Below are positions 24,752-34,877 of a DNA stretch of 61,000 nt, piece after piece. Location: positions 1,024,386 through 1,085,385 of the forward strand of contig CAJNDS010002412.1 in NCBI GenBank assembly GCA_905221605.1. Reading direction: 5' to 3'. Under the pieces are notes generated by a model. The model had not been told where the DNA came from and ran no database searches. It was given only the letters and a program-made list of their open reading frames with translations. This DNA is from Symbiodinium natans (Eukaryota; Sar; Dinophyceae; Suessiales; Symbiodiniaceae). The translations under genes were made by a program, and so were the position numbers. How positions within the stretch are numbered: position 1 is the stretch's first letter; every line of letters begins with the position of its first letter.

Positions 24752-24905
24752 ACTGGTTTAGTGTAGGGTTTAGGGTTTAGGGTTTAGGGTTTAGTGTTTA
24801 GGGTTTAGGGTTTAGGGTTTAGGGTTAGGGTTTAGGGTTTAGGGTTTAGGGCTTAGGGTTTAGGGTTTAGGGTTTAGGGTTCAGGGTTTAGGCTCTAGGG
24901 TGTAA
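24752..24905. repeat. TTTAGGG array
   Basis: About 21 units, including TTTAGTG and TTCAGGG variants. Confidence 0.9.
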
Positions 24906-24919
24906 GGGACCAGTTCCAG

Positions 24920-25018
24920 GGGCCCCGGCCATCTTGGCAAACCACTGCAAACTGGGACGCGTGGCGCTTGACGAACTCATCCACCTCCTCTTGGAAGACG
25001 CCTGATATTTTGGGGTCA
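24920..25018 (-). CDS. Exon-like island, unknown protein
   Basis: The minus frame reads PKISGVFQEEVDEFVKRHAS then QFAVVCQDGRGP, strongly protein-like and in one frame across the whole island. TTTAGGG words (plus orientation) lie on both sides. It may belong with 25600-25840 on the same strand. Confidence 0.5.
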
Positions 25019-25043
25019 GGGTTTAGGGTTTAGGGTTTGGGGT

Positions 25044-25133
25044 TTACGACATAGGCGACCCCCAATATAGACCCCCAAATAGTAGGATCCCCTTATCATG
25101 AGGACCCCAACAAGGTACCCACTAACGTAAACC
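25044..25133. repeat. Foldback element, family C
   Basis: GGTTTACGACATAGG at one end, CTAACGTAAACCCCGG at the other, with AATAGTAGGATCCCCTTATC between. These are the family C signatures. Confidence 0.6.
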
Positions 25134-25138
25134 CCGGT

Positions 25139-25201
25139 TCAAAATAGGGGTACAAAAATCCCTATTAAGGACTGCTACAGTATACGGGGGAACATGCCCA
25201 C
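25139..25201. repeat. Half of a family A foldback
   Basis: It contains ATCCCTATTAAGGACTGCTA and TATACGGGGGAACATGCCCA, the family A right arm. The left arm is missing. Confidence 0.6.
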
Positions 25202-25344
25202 TGATATCCAAAGAGAGTCAGGAGCTTTGGTGGAGAGCAAAAGCCTCGATGGTGAGTAGTCCATGATCTGACACTGGAGTAGAACCAAACGGTTCGTCTT
25301 AAACCCTAAACCCTTCTAAAGCTGGAACCCCAAACCCTTCACCC

Positions 25345-25445
25345 TTAGACCCTAAACCCTGAACCGCAAGGTGAAGAAGCAGGACAATCTTCTCGACGTT
25401 GCTCCCTTCGTCTGCTACGCCGCTGCTGCCCGGGGGCTCTGAGGC
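25345..25445. CDS. Exon-like island, strand uncertain
   Basis: The plus frame reads RKVKKQDNLLDVAPFVCYAA then ARGL and a stop. The minus frame is open too. It lies between CCCTAAA (left) and TTTAGGG-like (right) words. Confidence 0.3.
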
Positions 25446-25599
25446 TTGTGCGATTGAAGTAAATAAAAGGAATCCAAGGTCGCAGGGTTTAGGGTTTCTT
25501 GGGTTTTGGGTTTTGGGGTTTCTTGGGTTTCTTAGATTTCTTGGGTTTCTTGGGTTTTAGTTTTTAGGGTGTAGGGTTTAGGGAGGGTTTAGGGTTTTC

Positions 25600-25840
25600 T
25601 GTCCAGGGTTTCGGTTTCACTCGCACACCAGAGCCCAGAACAAGTCTTCGATGCCAGAAGCCAAAAAACACCGTCACTGGATGAAGACGTTGCATCTCCC
25701 CAGGAACACGCGGCGAGAAGGTGCCACATCACGCGGATTGAACTCGCACCACATGAAAAACTTTCAACCCCGATTCGCAAGTACGCATGTTCCCATGCGA
25801 GTGTGCCAACGATTTCCTTGTACAAGTCCTGGTTCAGGCA
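25600..25840 (-). CDS. Exon-like open frame, unknown protein
   Basis: The minus frame reads GTLAWEHAYLRIGVESFSCG, then a Trp/Ser-rich stretch ending CASETETLDRK before the repeat-coded tail. Non-repetitive and natural in composition. Confidence 0.45.
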
Positions 25841-26092
25841 CCATTTAACCTAGTTGCTGAACACCCTGGGCCTAAAGAAGTTCACCCTTCAATTTTGGTA
25901 GGATTATATATATATATACATATATACCCCAAAAGGTTCAAGGTCACCTACTCAGCTACTAATTTAAAGCCAATCCCCTGAAACACAGACGCGCCCCGAG
26001 GATATGACCCCGCCAGGTCGCCCTCAACTGCCTCGCAACCCCGGCCGCGGATTGCAGTTCTGAGGGCTCTTTTGGGGCTTAGGGGTGAGCCA

Positions 26093-26202
26093 AACCCCAA
26101 ACCCCAAACCCCAAGCCCCAAACCCCAAACCCCAAACCCCAAACCCCAAACCCCAAACCCCAAACCCTAAACCCTAAACCCTAAACCCTAAACCCTAAAC
26201 TC
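26093..26202. repeat. CCCCAAA/CCCTAAA array
   Basis: About 15 units. The left two-thirds are CCCCAAA and the right third CCCTAAA, a clean switch of variant. Confidence 0.9.
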
Positions 26203-26287
26203 GATAAGACCTGAGCCGCAGCTCGTTGAGGGATGGAGGGCCCCGCCTTCCTGAAAGCCGTGGAGGAATCCTCCAGCCGTTGTTGAA

Positions 26288-26412
26288 GAGGGTTTAGGGT
26301 CTAGGGTTCAGGGTTTAGGGTTAGGGTTTAGAGTTTAGAGTTCAGAGTTTAGGGTTTAGGGTTTAGGGTTTAGGGTTTAGGGTTTAGGGTTTAGGGTTTA
26401 GGGTGTAGGGTT
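26288..26412. repeat. TTTAGGG array
   Basis: About 17 units. With the preceding CCCCAAA array it encloses the 26203-26287 island in inverted orientation. Confidence 0.9.
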
Positions 26413-26472
26413 TGCGGTGCGGGATTTCGAATTCGATGTGGGCGAAGTACTCCATTGGCGTGCACCTTTAGA
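26413..26472 (+). CDS. Exon-like island, unknown protein
   Basis: The plus frame reads AVRDFEFDVGEVLHWRAPL, right after a TTTAGGG array. Short but strongly protein-like. Confidence 0.35.
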
Positions 26473-26903
26473 ACCCGAAGCCTTTCTCTGTCTTTGTAGG
26501 TTCTGATGATCGACTCTCTGATAGCAGCCTAGACTGCTACGCTAAAGCGCTTCAACCGCAATCTCCCTCCCCTAAATAGAGAGAAGGAACCCTGGGTTAA
26601 AAACGGTGTCATAACCTACCCCCATGCGAGCGACCGTGAAAACTCTAGGTGTCGGGCCTAAGTCGCGCAGTATAGGGGGGGGGGGGTGCCGCTTTTCGGT
26701 GTTTCCCATCGCTTTACAGGGTTTTGTTGATGGCTTTGTTACGGGCCAACTGTAACCCGTGGCTTTACATGGGTTTGTGCTACGTGCCAGCTGTCAGTAC
26801 CAATAATTTGTACCAACTTACAACGGTTTTGAACCTTCTCGCAAAGACCATCGTTTTCTCCAAGTGGTGGTCAAGTTGGAGCAGGTTTGAACCCAAGACG
26901 GAT

Positions 26904-26995
26904 CCCTAAACCCTAAACCCTAAACCCTAAACACTAAACCCTAAACACTAAACCCTAAACACTAAACCCTAAACCCTAAACCCGAAACCCTACAC
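26904..26995. repeat. CCCTAAA array with regular CACTAAA units
   Basis: About 13 units in which CCCTAAA and CACTAAA alternate. Confidence 0.88.
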
Positions 26996-26999
26996 CAAA

Positions 27000-27115
27000 C
27001 TCCGCAACCTTCACTCGCCAAAAGAAGTCGTGCAGACAGGGCTCGGTGGAGCTTGGTCCCAGCCACTTGCACCAAACCGTGCTCTTGTGGGACAGCGTCT
27101 GAAGCACACGGAGCC
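27000..27115 (-). CDS. Exon-like island, unknown protein
   Basis: The minus frame reads LRVLQTLSHKSTVWCKWLGP, then HDFFWRVKVAEFG running into TTTAGGG-sense repeats. It likely follows 27222-27455 in the same gene, across a spacer containing a G15 run (27124-27138). Confidence 0.45.
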
Positions 27116-27221
27116 GGGATTGTGGGGGGGGGGGGGGGCCATAATTGCCCCTTGGAGCTGTTGAAGGTGGTGTGAGAAAGCTATATATACCCCAAAAACC
27201 CTGAACCCAACCCTGAACCCC

Positions 27222-27455
27222 AAGGACAATGACAATTTGGGCCCTTTCAAGAGTGGTTTTTTGCGTGTTTAGATGTAGGGCGGTGGGGGCCCTCACGTTT
27301 TTCAACCAGCCAGAAAGGATTCTAAGTAAGCCTAAGGGGACCGGAAGCGAACTCACTGCCTTAGCCCGAAGATGCAATCTCATGGCTTTCTCCTGCTGCC
27401 CTATCCACACAGCCCAGACATCGTCCGCCACCTTTTCCCCTCTGGAAATTCTAAC
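27222..27455 (-). CDS. Exon-like open frame, unknown protein
   Basis: The minus frame reads EKVADDVWAVWIGQQEKAMR, then AVSSLPVPLGLLRILSGWLK and LERAQIVIVLG. About 75 non-repetitive codons. The plus frame is also open but poorer in composition. Confidence 0.48.
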
Positions 27456-27514
27456 CTTGAACCCCAAACTCCTAAGCGCTACAGCCAAGCCTTTGAATCC
27501 CAACCAGCCCTGAT

Positions 27515-28310
27515 TGAATTCTCGACCGACATGAGATAAACACGGCCCCTGGACCTGGGTTCGTATGGGAGAGCTCCATCCACACTGCGCTCAATTCGCC
27601 TGGAAGGTCAAGTATACTTGGCAGCGAGAAGATGCGGTACCATGGTGTGACCGTCTGGGCAACTTGAAGGGAAACAGACGGCTGATTCGACTATACGGGC
27701 TCAGTGCAAGATGACCATGTCCGTCTTCACCTCAAAAACTTAAAGTGCTCTTCCTCAGGTTAGTCGTTGAGGGGTCGAGTGGAGAACTTCCCAGGGAGGG
27801 GTGTAGTTCCAGGTCTCAGGAAAGGAAAGCTGAGAAGAGCCTTGGGGTATACTAGGTGTTGGGATCCCCTTTGAAGCCCCTCCCCTATCAAACCCCAAAA
27901 CCCCTACACATCTATCAACCTATGAGCCCAATAATAAACCATACAGACCCTACAGCCCCAATTGAACAAATCCCAAGAACACGAAGCAACCGCCCCTCAT
28001 CAGTCGCAAAACAAAAACCAGCTCGTGGTCTTAGTGTGTCAGAGGGTTCAGGATCTGCAGGTCCGAAAATGAGCAAAAACCCCAGCTCAACTCCTCAAGA
28101 ACACGAACATGAGCAAGAATCACAGCTCGACTCCTCAAGGACACCCGTGTTGGAATTTCGAGCTTGGGGCTTCGGATATAGGGGGTTACGAACATAGGGG
28201 ACCCAAACCCCCACAATGAATTCCCCGCAGCAAGCAGGTTGCGAGGGCATATGAGGCCTGGGTCCACTGGGCACAGCCATCAGTCGCCAGGTGAAGCTAT
28301 CATGAACGTT
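27515..28310. other. Unique sequence, no clear exon
   Basis: 27515-27850 shows no telomere-like words and no decisive frame. 27856-28197 is open on the plus strand but rich in P, T and S and not convincing. Confidence 0.35.
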
Positions 28311-28365
28311 TAGGGTTAGGGTTAGGGTTTAGGGTTTATCGTTCAGGGTTTAGGGTTTAGGCTTC
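28310..28365. repeat. TTTAGGG array, short
   Basis: About seven units, with TTAGGG near the start. Confidence 0.8.
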
Positions 28366-28665
28366 AGGGTGATCAGAAAGAGAATCCTGAGAAAGATAAC
28401 AGAACAATCATGGTCAAGGTTGGTTGGCATAATTCAGGTTGGTTCATCCATTGCTCAGGCCCTCTCTTTCTGCAAAGGTTGCTATGGAGCTGGAGAGGAA
28501 TGTGAGAAAGCGCTAACCTCTACACATTTGCCAAATGTCTGAAGGGCTCGCATGCTTGGGCCAAAAAAACACAGGTCCACGTGCCTGGAGGTCGGGGGAA
28601 GCAGTTGCCACCACTAGGGTTTAGGGTTTAGGGTTTGCAGGCGTCAAGAGCTGGTCCTACAGTGA

Positions 28666-29148
28666 TCACTCTTGCTTGCCAAGCATGAATCTCACGATGA
28701 TGCTTGCCAGGATCAAGAAGGCAAGAATCTGGCGGATTAGGTCCATATACCTTACTAGAAGTATCGTAACAGTAGCATTATTCGGCAAGATGATTCCAAT
28801 TTTAGCCCATTGTCCACCGACCGCTGCACAAATGTGTCCACGCCGTCGCAAACTCACAAGATCTCACAAGCCTGTTCAGTTTAGATGCCCCCAGAATGAT
28901 CAAGGATGGTCTAAAGCCGGCAATCCCTCCCAGTCCGAGTGCGTGACGCTCTGCATCAGTCCAGGATAGCCACTCAAGAACTTCCTCGTGGAAAGATACC
29001 CGGGCTAAGCCCTTAGCTACGCCAGCCGAAGTGGCCAAGTCAACGACTTCGCAGGTTCGGGAGACATGTGGCGGTTTGCTGTTGATTTCGTCCTGGAAGG
29101 AGAGTGCAAAATCGCTGATGCGTCTGCGTGTCTTGGGTGCAGTCTCCC
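28666..29148 (-). CDS. 3' exons of a gene with a C-terminal membrane anchor
   Basis: The exon from about 29148 to 28818 reads TRRRISDFALSFQDEINSKP, then VAKGLARVSFHEEVLEWLSW, TDAERHALGLGGIAGFRPSL and FATAWTHLCSG. A 67-bp GT-AG intron (28817-28751) follows. The last exon, 28750-28666, reads YMDLIRQILAFLILASIIVR, FMLGKQE and stop. The junction splits an Arg codon in phase (CG|G). The hydrophobic stretch IRQILAFLILASIIV close to the C-terminus looks like a tail anchor. Upstream exons are unresolved; 29150-29237 has a hydrophobic open frame that may belong. Function not recognised. Confidence 0.62.
28751..28817 (-). repeat. 67-bp intron derived from a family B element
   Basis: It starts GTGGACAATGGGCTAAAATT, close to the B family end GGACCAAATGAGCACTAAAA in intron 1 of the 21.8-23.6 kb gene. 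It ends CTAGTAAG before G. A short, decayed introner. Confidence 0.6.
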
Positions 29149-29227
29149 TTCAGACACACCGACAGCCAGAAAAACGGCGCGCTGAAACCGAAAGTAACAG
29201 CCAAGACCATGAAGCACAAGGAGGTTT

Positions 29228-29312
29228 CCGATAACAAGGGACCCCTAATAAAGACGGCCCAACTAGTAGGATCCTCTTATAACAAGGACCCCAACAAGGT
29301 ACCCATTTCCTC
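29228..29312. repeat. Foldback element, family C
   Basis: GATAACAAGGGACCCCTAAT, TAGGATCCTCTTATAACAAG and GGACCCCAACAAGGTACCC match family C. Confidence 0.6.
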
Positions 29313-29374
29313 CTAAACCCTAAACCCCAAACTTTCAACCCTGGGCCCTAAATCCCCATAAGCCCCCCCAACTC

Positions 29375-29461
29375 ATGCCGAGCAGCTGCCAGCGACCGTT
29401 GCCGCCCAAGCGCATCCGCGATAACTGTGCAGGAGCCCATCTGGCCGTGCTGCTTAGCTCT
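29375..29461 (+). CDS. Exon-like island, unknown protein
   Basis: The plus frame reads SSCQRPLPPKRIRDNCAGAH then LAVLLSSW, directly followed by a G-run and a TTTAGGG array. Confidence 0.35.
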
Positions 29462-29462
29462 T

Positions 29463-29530
29463 GGGGGGTTTAGGGTTTAGGGTTTAGGGTTTAGGGTTTA
29501 GGGTTTAGGGTTTAGGGTTTAGGGTTTGGG
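29463..29530. repeat. TTTAGGG array
   Basis: About nine nearly perfect units. Confidence 0.92.
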
Positions 29531-29557
29531 TCAGTTTAGCTCCGTTTAGGGCCTACG

Positions 29558-29652
29558 GGACCCTCTTTACCTACAGCTTAATGGGTTGTACCTACTAATT
29601 GAGGGTGGTTACTAATTACTAAACTACAGGTAAATAGAGTCCCAGGTACAGG
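29558..29652. repeat. Foldback element, family E
   Basis: The left arm GGGACCCTCTTTACCTACAG pairs with the right arm CTACAGGTAAATAGAGTCCC. A second member lies at 41570-41652. Confidence 0.75.
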
Positions 29653-29659
29653 GTTTAGG

Positions 29660-30270
29660 GTTCAGGGCAAAGGTTATGGGTTTTGTTTAGGGTTTATGGT
29701 TTTCAACGCAGCCAAGAGGACTTCGAGCTGAATCCCAAGCCCCTGGCATATAGCCAACATGAACAACCAGAATACACATAATTACCATACGACGAAGCTG
29801 TCACGAGCTAGCGCTAAGTAGCGCCTACGAAGCAACATGAGGAACACGTGCCAACTCAACACCCAGCCTGCGTGCAAAAGAAAGCCACACCGAACTCACC
29901 TTGCAGACCATCTGAACCGTGATATTGGGGCCATATATAATTATATAATCACACTGAAAACCCCATGAAGGTGGATGGACCTGAACCCCTTCAAGGGGCG
30001 CTTTCAGTCCCAGGATAAGCAGATGTCTTGAGCTCCGCCCGTGGTCTGACGCCAGCAACCCTGAAATCCGAAAATCGCTTCGAGCACCAAGACCTCAGGG
30101 ACTATATGAACCGGTTTCGGTTTGTCGTGGTCAACTAGCTGATCCCAGTCTCCAAATTCTATAGGGGCTCATTCTTAGTCCCCAAGATCAGGCCCGAACT
30201 ACCGTAAACCCTGAACTCCCTGAACCCCCCTAAGCCCGAAACCCTAAGCCCTTTGCAACTGGACTCCTTG
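29660..30270. other. No decisive gene; possible family B remnant
   Basis: 29928-30015 carries GGGGCCATATATAATTATA and GAACCCCTTCAAGGGGCG, B-like. A minus frame near 29825-29910 (KVSSVWLSFARRLGVELARV) might be an exon. Degenerate CCCTAAA words lie at 30200-30260. Confidence 0.35.
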
Positions 30271-30271
30271 C

Positions 30272-30363
30272 TACCCTAAACCCTAAACCCTAAACCCTAA
30301 ACCCTAAACCCTAAACCCTAAACCCTAAACCCTAAACCCTAAACCCTAAACCCCCCCCCCCCC
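30272..30363. repeat. CCCTAAA array ending in a C-run
   Basis: Eleven perfect units, then about 14 C. It mirrors the G-run plus TTTAGGG array at 30473-30602. Confidence 0.92.
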
Positions 30364-30473
30364 AAATTCTGGTACCCAGCCCGCGCGGAGGAGGCGCCTA
30401 TCCATGCTCAGGCTGCGCACGAAGCTCAGGTGCACACCCAAGCCCCGGTGCCTGGCACAAGCAAGAATCTCTT
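30364..30473. CDS. Exon-like island between inverted telomere-like arrays
   Basis: Both strands are open. The minus frame reads LACARHRGLGVHLSFVRSLS, and the plus frame is Ala/His-rich. The strand cannot be settled by eye. Confidence 0.3.
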
Positions 30474-30602
30474 GGGGGGGGGGGGTTGGGGTTTAGGGTT
30501 TAGGGTTTAGGGTTTAGGGTTTAGGGTTTAGGGTTTAGGGTTTAGGGTTTAGGGTTTAGGGTTTAGGTTTATAGGGTTTAGGGTTTAGGGATTAGGGTTT
30601 AG
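30473..30602. repeat. G-run followed by TTTAGGG array
   Basis: About 12 G at 30474-30485, then about 15 units. More degenerate units continue to 30690. Confidence 0.92.
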
Positions 30603-30699
30603 GGCTTCTGCTGCATGCTCTTAGACTTAGGGCTTAGGGTTTAGGATTTCTGCTTGTGGGTTTAGGGTTTAAGGGTTTAGGGTTCTCTTAATGGCACGG

Positions 30700-31260
30700 C
30701 ACCCTTTTCATAAAAAGGACACAGCAAGGGACCTTCATATAATAGAATTACATATAGCGTTTGGAGGCGCCATAGCCCCTGCAACCTAAATCGCACGGAT
30801 CGATCTGCAGCAAGCCCTAGCATGTTCGTGTCCGCTCGACAGCCCTTTGCTATCCGCCCTGGGACGCCTTGAAGCTAACTGTGACTGCTTGAAGAGTCAC
30901 TATACTCACTTCTGTCTCACTCTGACGCAACTGCCTGCCGGCGCAGTCCGTACACAGGTGGCAGCCATAAGAGACTGTGGCCCACCTTTCCAAGCAGTGC
31001 TTCAGTTGCGAGGCTTTCAGGAGCTTTGTTGGTTGTTTCTTTGTGGTGCCTGCTTCTTTTGTGCTAGGGCGAAGCGGTATTGCACGGCATGATTTTTGCT
31101 TCAGGCTACGACCACTGAGGGAACTGCAGCCTGTAGCAATCAAGAGCAGCAGCGGGGCATGTTCGCAATTTAAGTATGCCGGGGCAATGGGGTCTGCACC
31201 TGACGCATAGCTCAAGATACTTGCACTAGGCCCTGCGGACCGCAATCACATAGCGCTCGA
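30700..31260. other. Unique block with long open frames on both strands
   Basis: 30850-31245 is open for 131 codons on the minus strand and for shorter stretches in two plus frames. It lacks telomere-like words. I cannot decide which frame, if any, is coding. Confidence 0.35.
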
Positions 31261-32050
31261 TCTAAGCCGTTGGCTTAGTCCGAAAGAATGCGCCGGTTGG
31301 GGTTTAGGGATACCCTGGAATTAGAGTAGTCAGTATAGATCCTAGCTAATTATAAGGTTCATATTCGTCCACATCCAGCCTTAGGCCGTGGGCCCTGTAA
31401 ACCCTAAGAACCCTAAGAACCGAACAACCCAGAAACTCTGCCTCTCTCTCTCTCGCAGACTAGGGTCCGTCAGCTGCCGTCCGTAGCCAAACCCTCAATC
31501 TAATAAACCCTAAAGCCCTAAAAACACGAATTCGATGGACCCCTCAGAAACAACCCAACCAGTTGGGCCGCCCACTCGGCTGGAGACGCCCCACACTCGA
31601 CACAGCCTGGTTCGGGTAAGGGCTCAGGTTATGGGGTTGAGGGTCTAGGGTTTACGGTTTAGGGTTGAGGTTCACAGAATATGACAACAGGCTGTCAACA
31701 CAGAATGAACCAACGACGAAGTGACCCATATACTTCTCAAATCTCTACTCTGCGAATCCTGCATCCACGGCACAAGGAAGAAGGACTGCAACGTAAGAAG
31801 GGCTCCGGCCACGGTAAAGGGCTCATAAGGCGTTCAGGGCTCCTAATAGAGTAAAGCCTGGGCCGGGTAACCCCCAGAGGATAGGATTAGAGCCAGAAGA
31901 GGGTTGAGAAGGGTTCCCTTTTAAGGGCCCCCCTTATCCTACCTAGGATTAAGAGTATTCAGGCCCTGGTCGAGAGTGCAAAGGCTGCTTCGGGGAGGAT
32001 GAGAAGGGCAGCCTTCCCGGCTCCAAAAAGCATGTTTCCTGGCGTGGGTT
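31260..32050. other. No gene recognised
   Basis: Scattered CCCTAAA/TTTAGGG words, a short CT run near 31441-31455 and an AAGGG/CCCTT-rich foldback-like piece at 31875-31955. Confidence 0.35.
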
Positions 32051-32052
32051 CT

Positions 32053-32145
32053 CCCTAAACCCTAAACCCTAAACCCTGAACCCTAAACCCTAAACCCTAA
32101 ACCCTACGCCCTAAACCCTAAACCCTAACCCTAAACCCTGAAGCA
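32053..32145. repeat. CCCTAAA array
   Basis: About 13 units. Confidence 0.88.
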
Positions 32146-32209
32146 GACGCTCCAAACAATACCTGAGGCTGCGGCATGCGAGTTCGTCCTCCAAAGCGCC
32201 CTCGCCACA

Positions 32210-32400
32210 GGAGAGGGAGAGAAAGAGTCAGGGAAGACGGAGAGACAGAGAGAGAGAGAGAGAGAGCGAGACGGAGAGAAAGAGAGAGAGAGAGAGGCAG
32301 AACGAGAGTGAGAGAGGGAGGGAAAGGAAGAGAGAGAGCGAGAGAGAGAGAGACAAAGAGAGTGCGAGAGGGAGGGAAAGGAAGAGAGAGAGAGAGAGAT
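32210..32400. repeat. Purine-rich (GA)n tract with a duplicated block
   Basis: Long GA-type purine tract. GAGAGGGAGGGAAAGGAAGA occurs twice, near 32312 and 32366. The open frames across it are low-complexity artefacts. Confidence 0.9.
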
Positions 32401-32849
32401 TGAGCGAGACATACATAAGGAAAGAAGGAAAGAGCAATGCAGAAATAAAGAAATAAAGAAACAAAAATAATAGAAATAACCAAAAAGAAAAACGAAGAAG
32501 TACAGAAATATATGAAGAAAAAAGAAAACCTGACACCGTCGCAAGGCAGGAGAGGGCAATCTCTTCTTTATTGTTGTCCTTTCCAGCCTATCATTGCATC
32601 TTGCAAACCGATACCATCCAAACAACAGTCTGCCTTGAGACTCTACGGCCTGACCCTCCTACTACCGGAGCCAAGATATATAATAGGATCGCTGACAACT
32701 CATATATCACGACTCCAAGAAGTACCACCAAAACATGCCCATTCTAAGTGCACGCGCCCCCTCTGTGAGGAACTCTGGTGTAAACCCTAAACTGAACCCG
32801 CAAAACCTTGAACACCCACCCTATAAACCCTACAAATCCTACACACCCT

Positions 32850-32965
32850 ATAAGACCAACAAACCCGAAGTCCGTTTGGCACCCCCAGACCGCCTTGTGT
32901 TCGGCCTCTTGGTGTCCCACCGCCGGGCTTCGGGCCTGCGCCAGTCCGAACACTCTCGCCTTGGG
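32850..32965 (+). CDS. Exon-like island, unknown protein
   Basis: The plus frame reads PEVRLAPPDRLVFGLLVSHR then RASGLRQSEHSRLGMG before TTTAGGG words. The minus frame is open too. Confidence 0.33.
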
Positions 32966-33275
32966 ATGGGTTTAGGGCTTAGGGTTTACGGTTTAGGGCT
33001 TAGGGTTTAGGGCTTAGATCTCTGCCAGGTCCAGCGGCGCACAATCACCCGGCCCCACTTCGCGCCTGGACCATGGAACACTCTACGGACTGAGCCTCAG
33101 CCTGTCACAAACCTGATTAATTAGAACAGGGTTTTGGGGCGGTTCTACCGACACTAACTCGTAAGGTTTCAGAAACCAATGGCCCGAAAGCATGGATTTG
33201 TGGTTACCGGTGAACCATCACTCTCCGAAGCCTCAACAAATGGCTTCCTGGCTCAAGCCCTACAGTGATTACACG

Positions 33276-33345
33276 CGGTTTAGGGTTTAGGGTTTAGGGT
33301 TTAGGGTTTAGGGTTTAGGGTTTAGGGTTTAGGGTTTAGGGTCGA
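33276..33345. repeat. TTTAGGG array
   Basis: About ten perfect units. Confidence 0.93.
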
Positions 33346-33351
33346 GGGTTT

Positions 33352-33490
33352 AGGAGCCTACAAACATTTGCAGGGCCAAGCCGCTCGAAACGAAGGATTT
33401 TATGGGGGAGTGCAGGGGCGGGCTGCCAAAACCAGCCAGCCTCAGCCCTCGAAGACTGCACCGGCAGCAAGTCGTCAGGAGCCTTCCGGG
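33352..33490 (+). CDS. Exon-like island between two TTTAGGG arrays
   Basis: TTTAG|GAGCC could be the acceptor and G|GTTTAG the donor. Two plus frames are open: AYKHLQGQAARNEGFYGGVQ, and AKPLETKDFMGECRGGLPKP. The frame is undecided. Confidence 0.38.
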
Positions 33491-33501
33491 GTTTAGGGGA
33501 A

Positions 33502-33596
33502 GGGTTTAGGGTTTAGGGTTTAGGGTTTAGGGTTTAGGGTTTAGGGTTTAGGGTTTAGGGTTTAGGGTTTAGGGTTTAGGGTTTAGGGTTTAGGGT
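33502..33596. repeat. TTTAGGG array
   Basis: About 13-14 perfect units. Confidence 0.95.
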
Positions 33597-33599
33597 TAG

Positions 33600-34049
33600 C
33601 TTTTAGGGTTTAGGGTAGTCAGAGCCGGGGCGAGGAAAAGGGGAAGGGACGAGAAAAACCAAAATCAGCTGGACCACAAACCCTACGCCGTAAACTGAAA
33701 AGGGACCCAAACCCCAAACCCTAAGCCCCAAACCCCCATGTTCCGAACTGGACTCAGGAGGTTTGGCGTAGCATACCGGCCTGCATGAGCCAGGAAGCCT
33801 ACAAAACGCTGTTGCTTGGGAGTTGTCCTGCTAGCTCCAGAAGGCCTTTAGGTAAATTTAGGTTCATCTATCGAGTTGTGCAACCTCGATTCGGGCGTAG
33901 GGTTTCTGCCTTGAGGTTTGTTTGAGCTTATATAGGGCTTTGCTTTATACATACTTGTTAAGAGGGCCGAGGGCGTACCATAACAAGCCTAAACACGAAC
34001 AGTAGCACAACATCTGCATTTGCGGGGGCTTCCTGAGCCCAAGGGCTCC
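33600..34049. other. No gene recognised
   Basis: Unique sequence with a few CCCTAAA words at 33712-33735. No decisive frame. Confidence 0.35.
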
Positions 34050-34170
34050 TTTAGGGTTTAGGGTTTAGGGTTTAAGCTTAGGGTTTAGGGTTTAGGGTTT
34101 AGGGTTTAGGGTTTAGGGTTTAGGGTTTAGGGTTTAGGGTTTAGGGTTTAGGGTTTAGGTTTAGGGTTGG
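34050..34170. repeat. TTTAGGG array
   Basis: About 17 units, interrupted once near 34075. Confidence 0.93.
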
Positions 34171-34194
34171 GGTCTGGGCTCAAAGGCTCGAAAA

Positions 34195-34310
34195 AAGCAA
34201 AAACAAGATCGCTTTGCACGCTCCGATCAGCCCCTCCTCTGCCTCAGCCTCGTGCTCCGTCAACACGTCGGCGGCCTCCTGGCATGCCAAGGAGTGAGAG
34301 ACTCTTGAAC
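34195..34310 (-). CDS. Exon-like island, acidic helical protein
   Basis: The minus frame reads LACQEAADVLTEHEAEAEEG then LIGACKAILFL, strongly helical. It lies between TTTAGGG words, so the sense-strand repeat is CCCTAAA. Possibly the same gene as 34635-34722. Confidence 0.48.
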
Positions 34311-34342
34311 TCGTTTTAGGGTTATAAGGGTTTAGGGTTGAG

Positions 34343-34470
34343 GGCAGGCACAGTGCTCAGATAGATTTGGGTGTGGTTTGGTGCGGCAGGCACAGTGCTC
34401 AGACAGATTTTGGTGTGTGGTTTAGTGCGGCAGGCAGTGTGCTCAGATAGATTTGGGTGTGGCTTGGCGC
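34343..34470. repeat. Three tandem copies of a ~46-bp unit
   Basis: GGCAGGCACAGTGCTCAGAT-type units begin near 34345, 34385 and 34428, each with GATTTGGGTGTGG or a close variant. Confidence 0.85.
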
Positions 34471-34634
34471 GGCAGCAAACCCTAAAACCCCAAGACCTTC
34501 GGCTCAGAGTTGAAGGAAAGGATTCAAAAGAGGGTAACACCGATGCAGTATTGTAGGTGAAGCTCATAAACCCCAAACCCTAAACCCCAAACCCCAAACA
34601 GCAAACACCAAACCCTAAACCCTAAACCCTGCGC

Positions 34635-34722
34635 CTGCCGGATTCGGCGGAGGGATGCGAAGGCATCCCTGAGCTCCTCCGCGGCGGGGGCAGCGAGCTG
34701 CGGACTGTTTGCGGAGACTACC
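34635..34722 (-). CDS. Exon-like island, Ala-rich helix
   Basis: The minus frame reads SPQLAAPAAEELRDAFASLR then RIRQAQ, immediately followed on the sense strand by GGTTTAGGGTTTAGG, where G|GTTTAG could be the donor. Confidence 0.48.
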
Positions 34723-34785
34723 CCATGACACAGAAAACTTGGGAGAACACCAGGTTTTAAGCAAGTCACAGCCCCAAATCTATGT

Positions 34786-34877
34786 AATATATATATATAT
34801 ATATATATCTGTGCTTTTTTCATATATGTGTGTATACATATATATATATACACATACATATACATATATATATATAT
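34786..34877. repeat. (TA)n microsatellite cluster
   Basis: TA runs at 34786-34808 and about 34838-34876. Confidence 0.88.

Noticed and set aside
26100-26165. Repeat-coded peptides such as GLGFGVWGLG in many short open frames
   Set aside because: They are translations of TTTAGGG/TTTGGGG arrays; frames made mainly of them were left out.
32118-32625. Ser/Leu/Phe-rich and Arg/Glu-rich open frames
   Set aside because: Both strands are open only because of the GA-type low-complexity tract.
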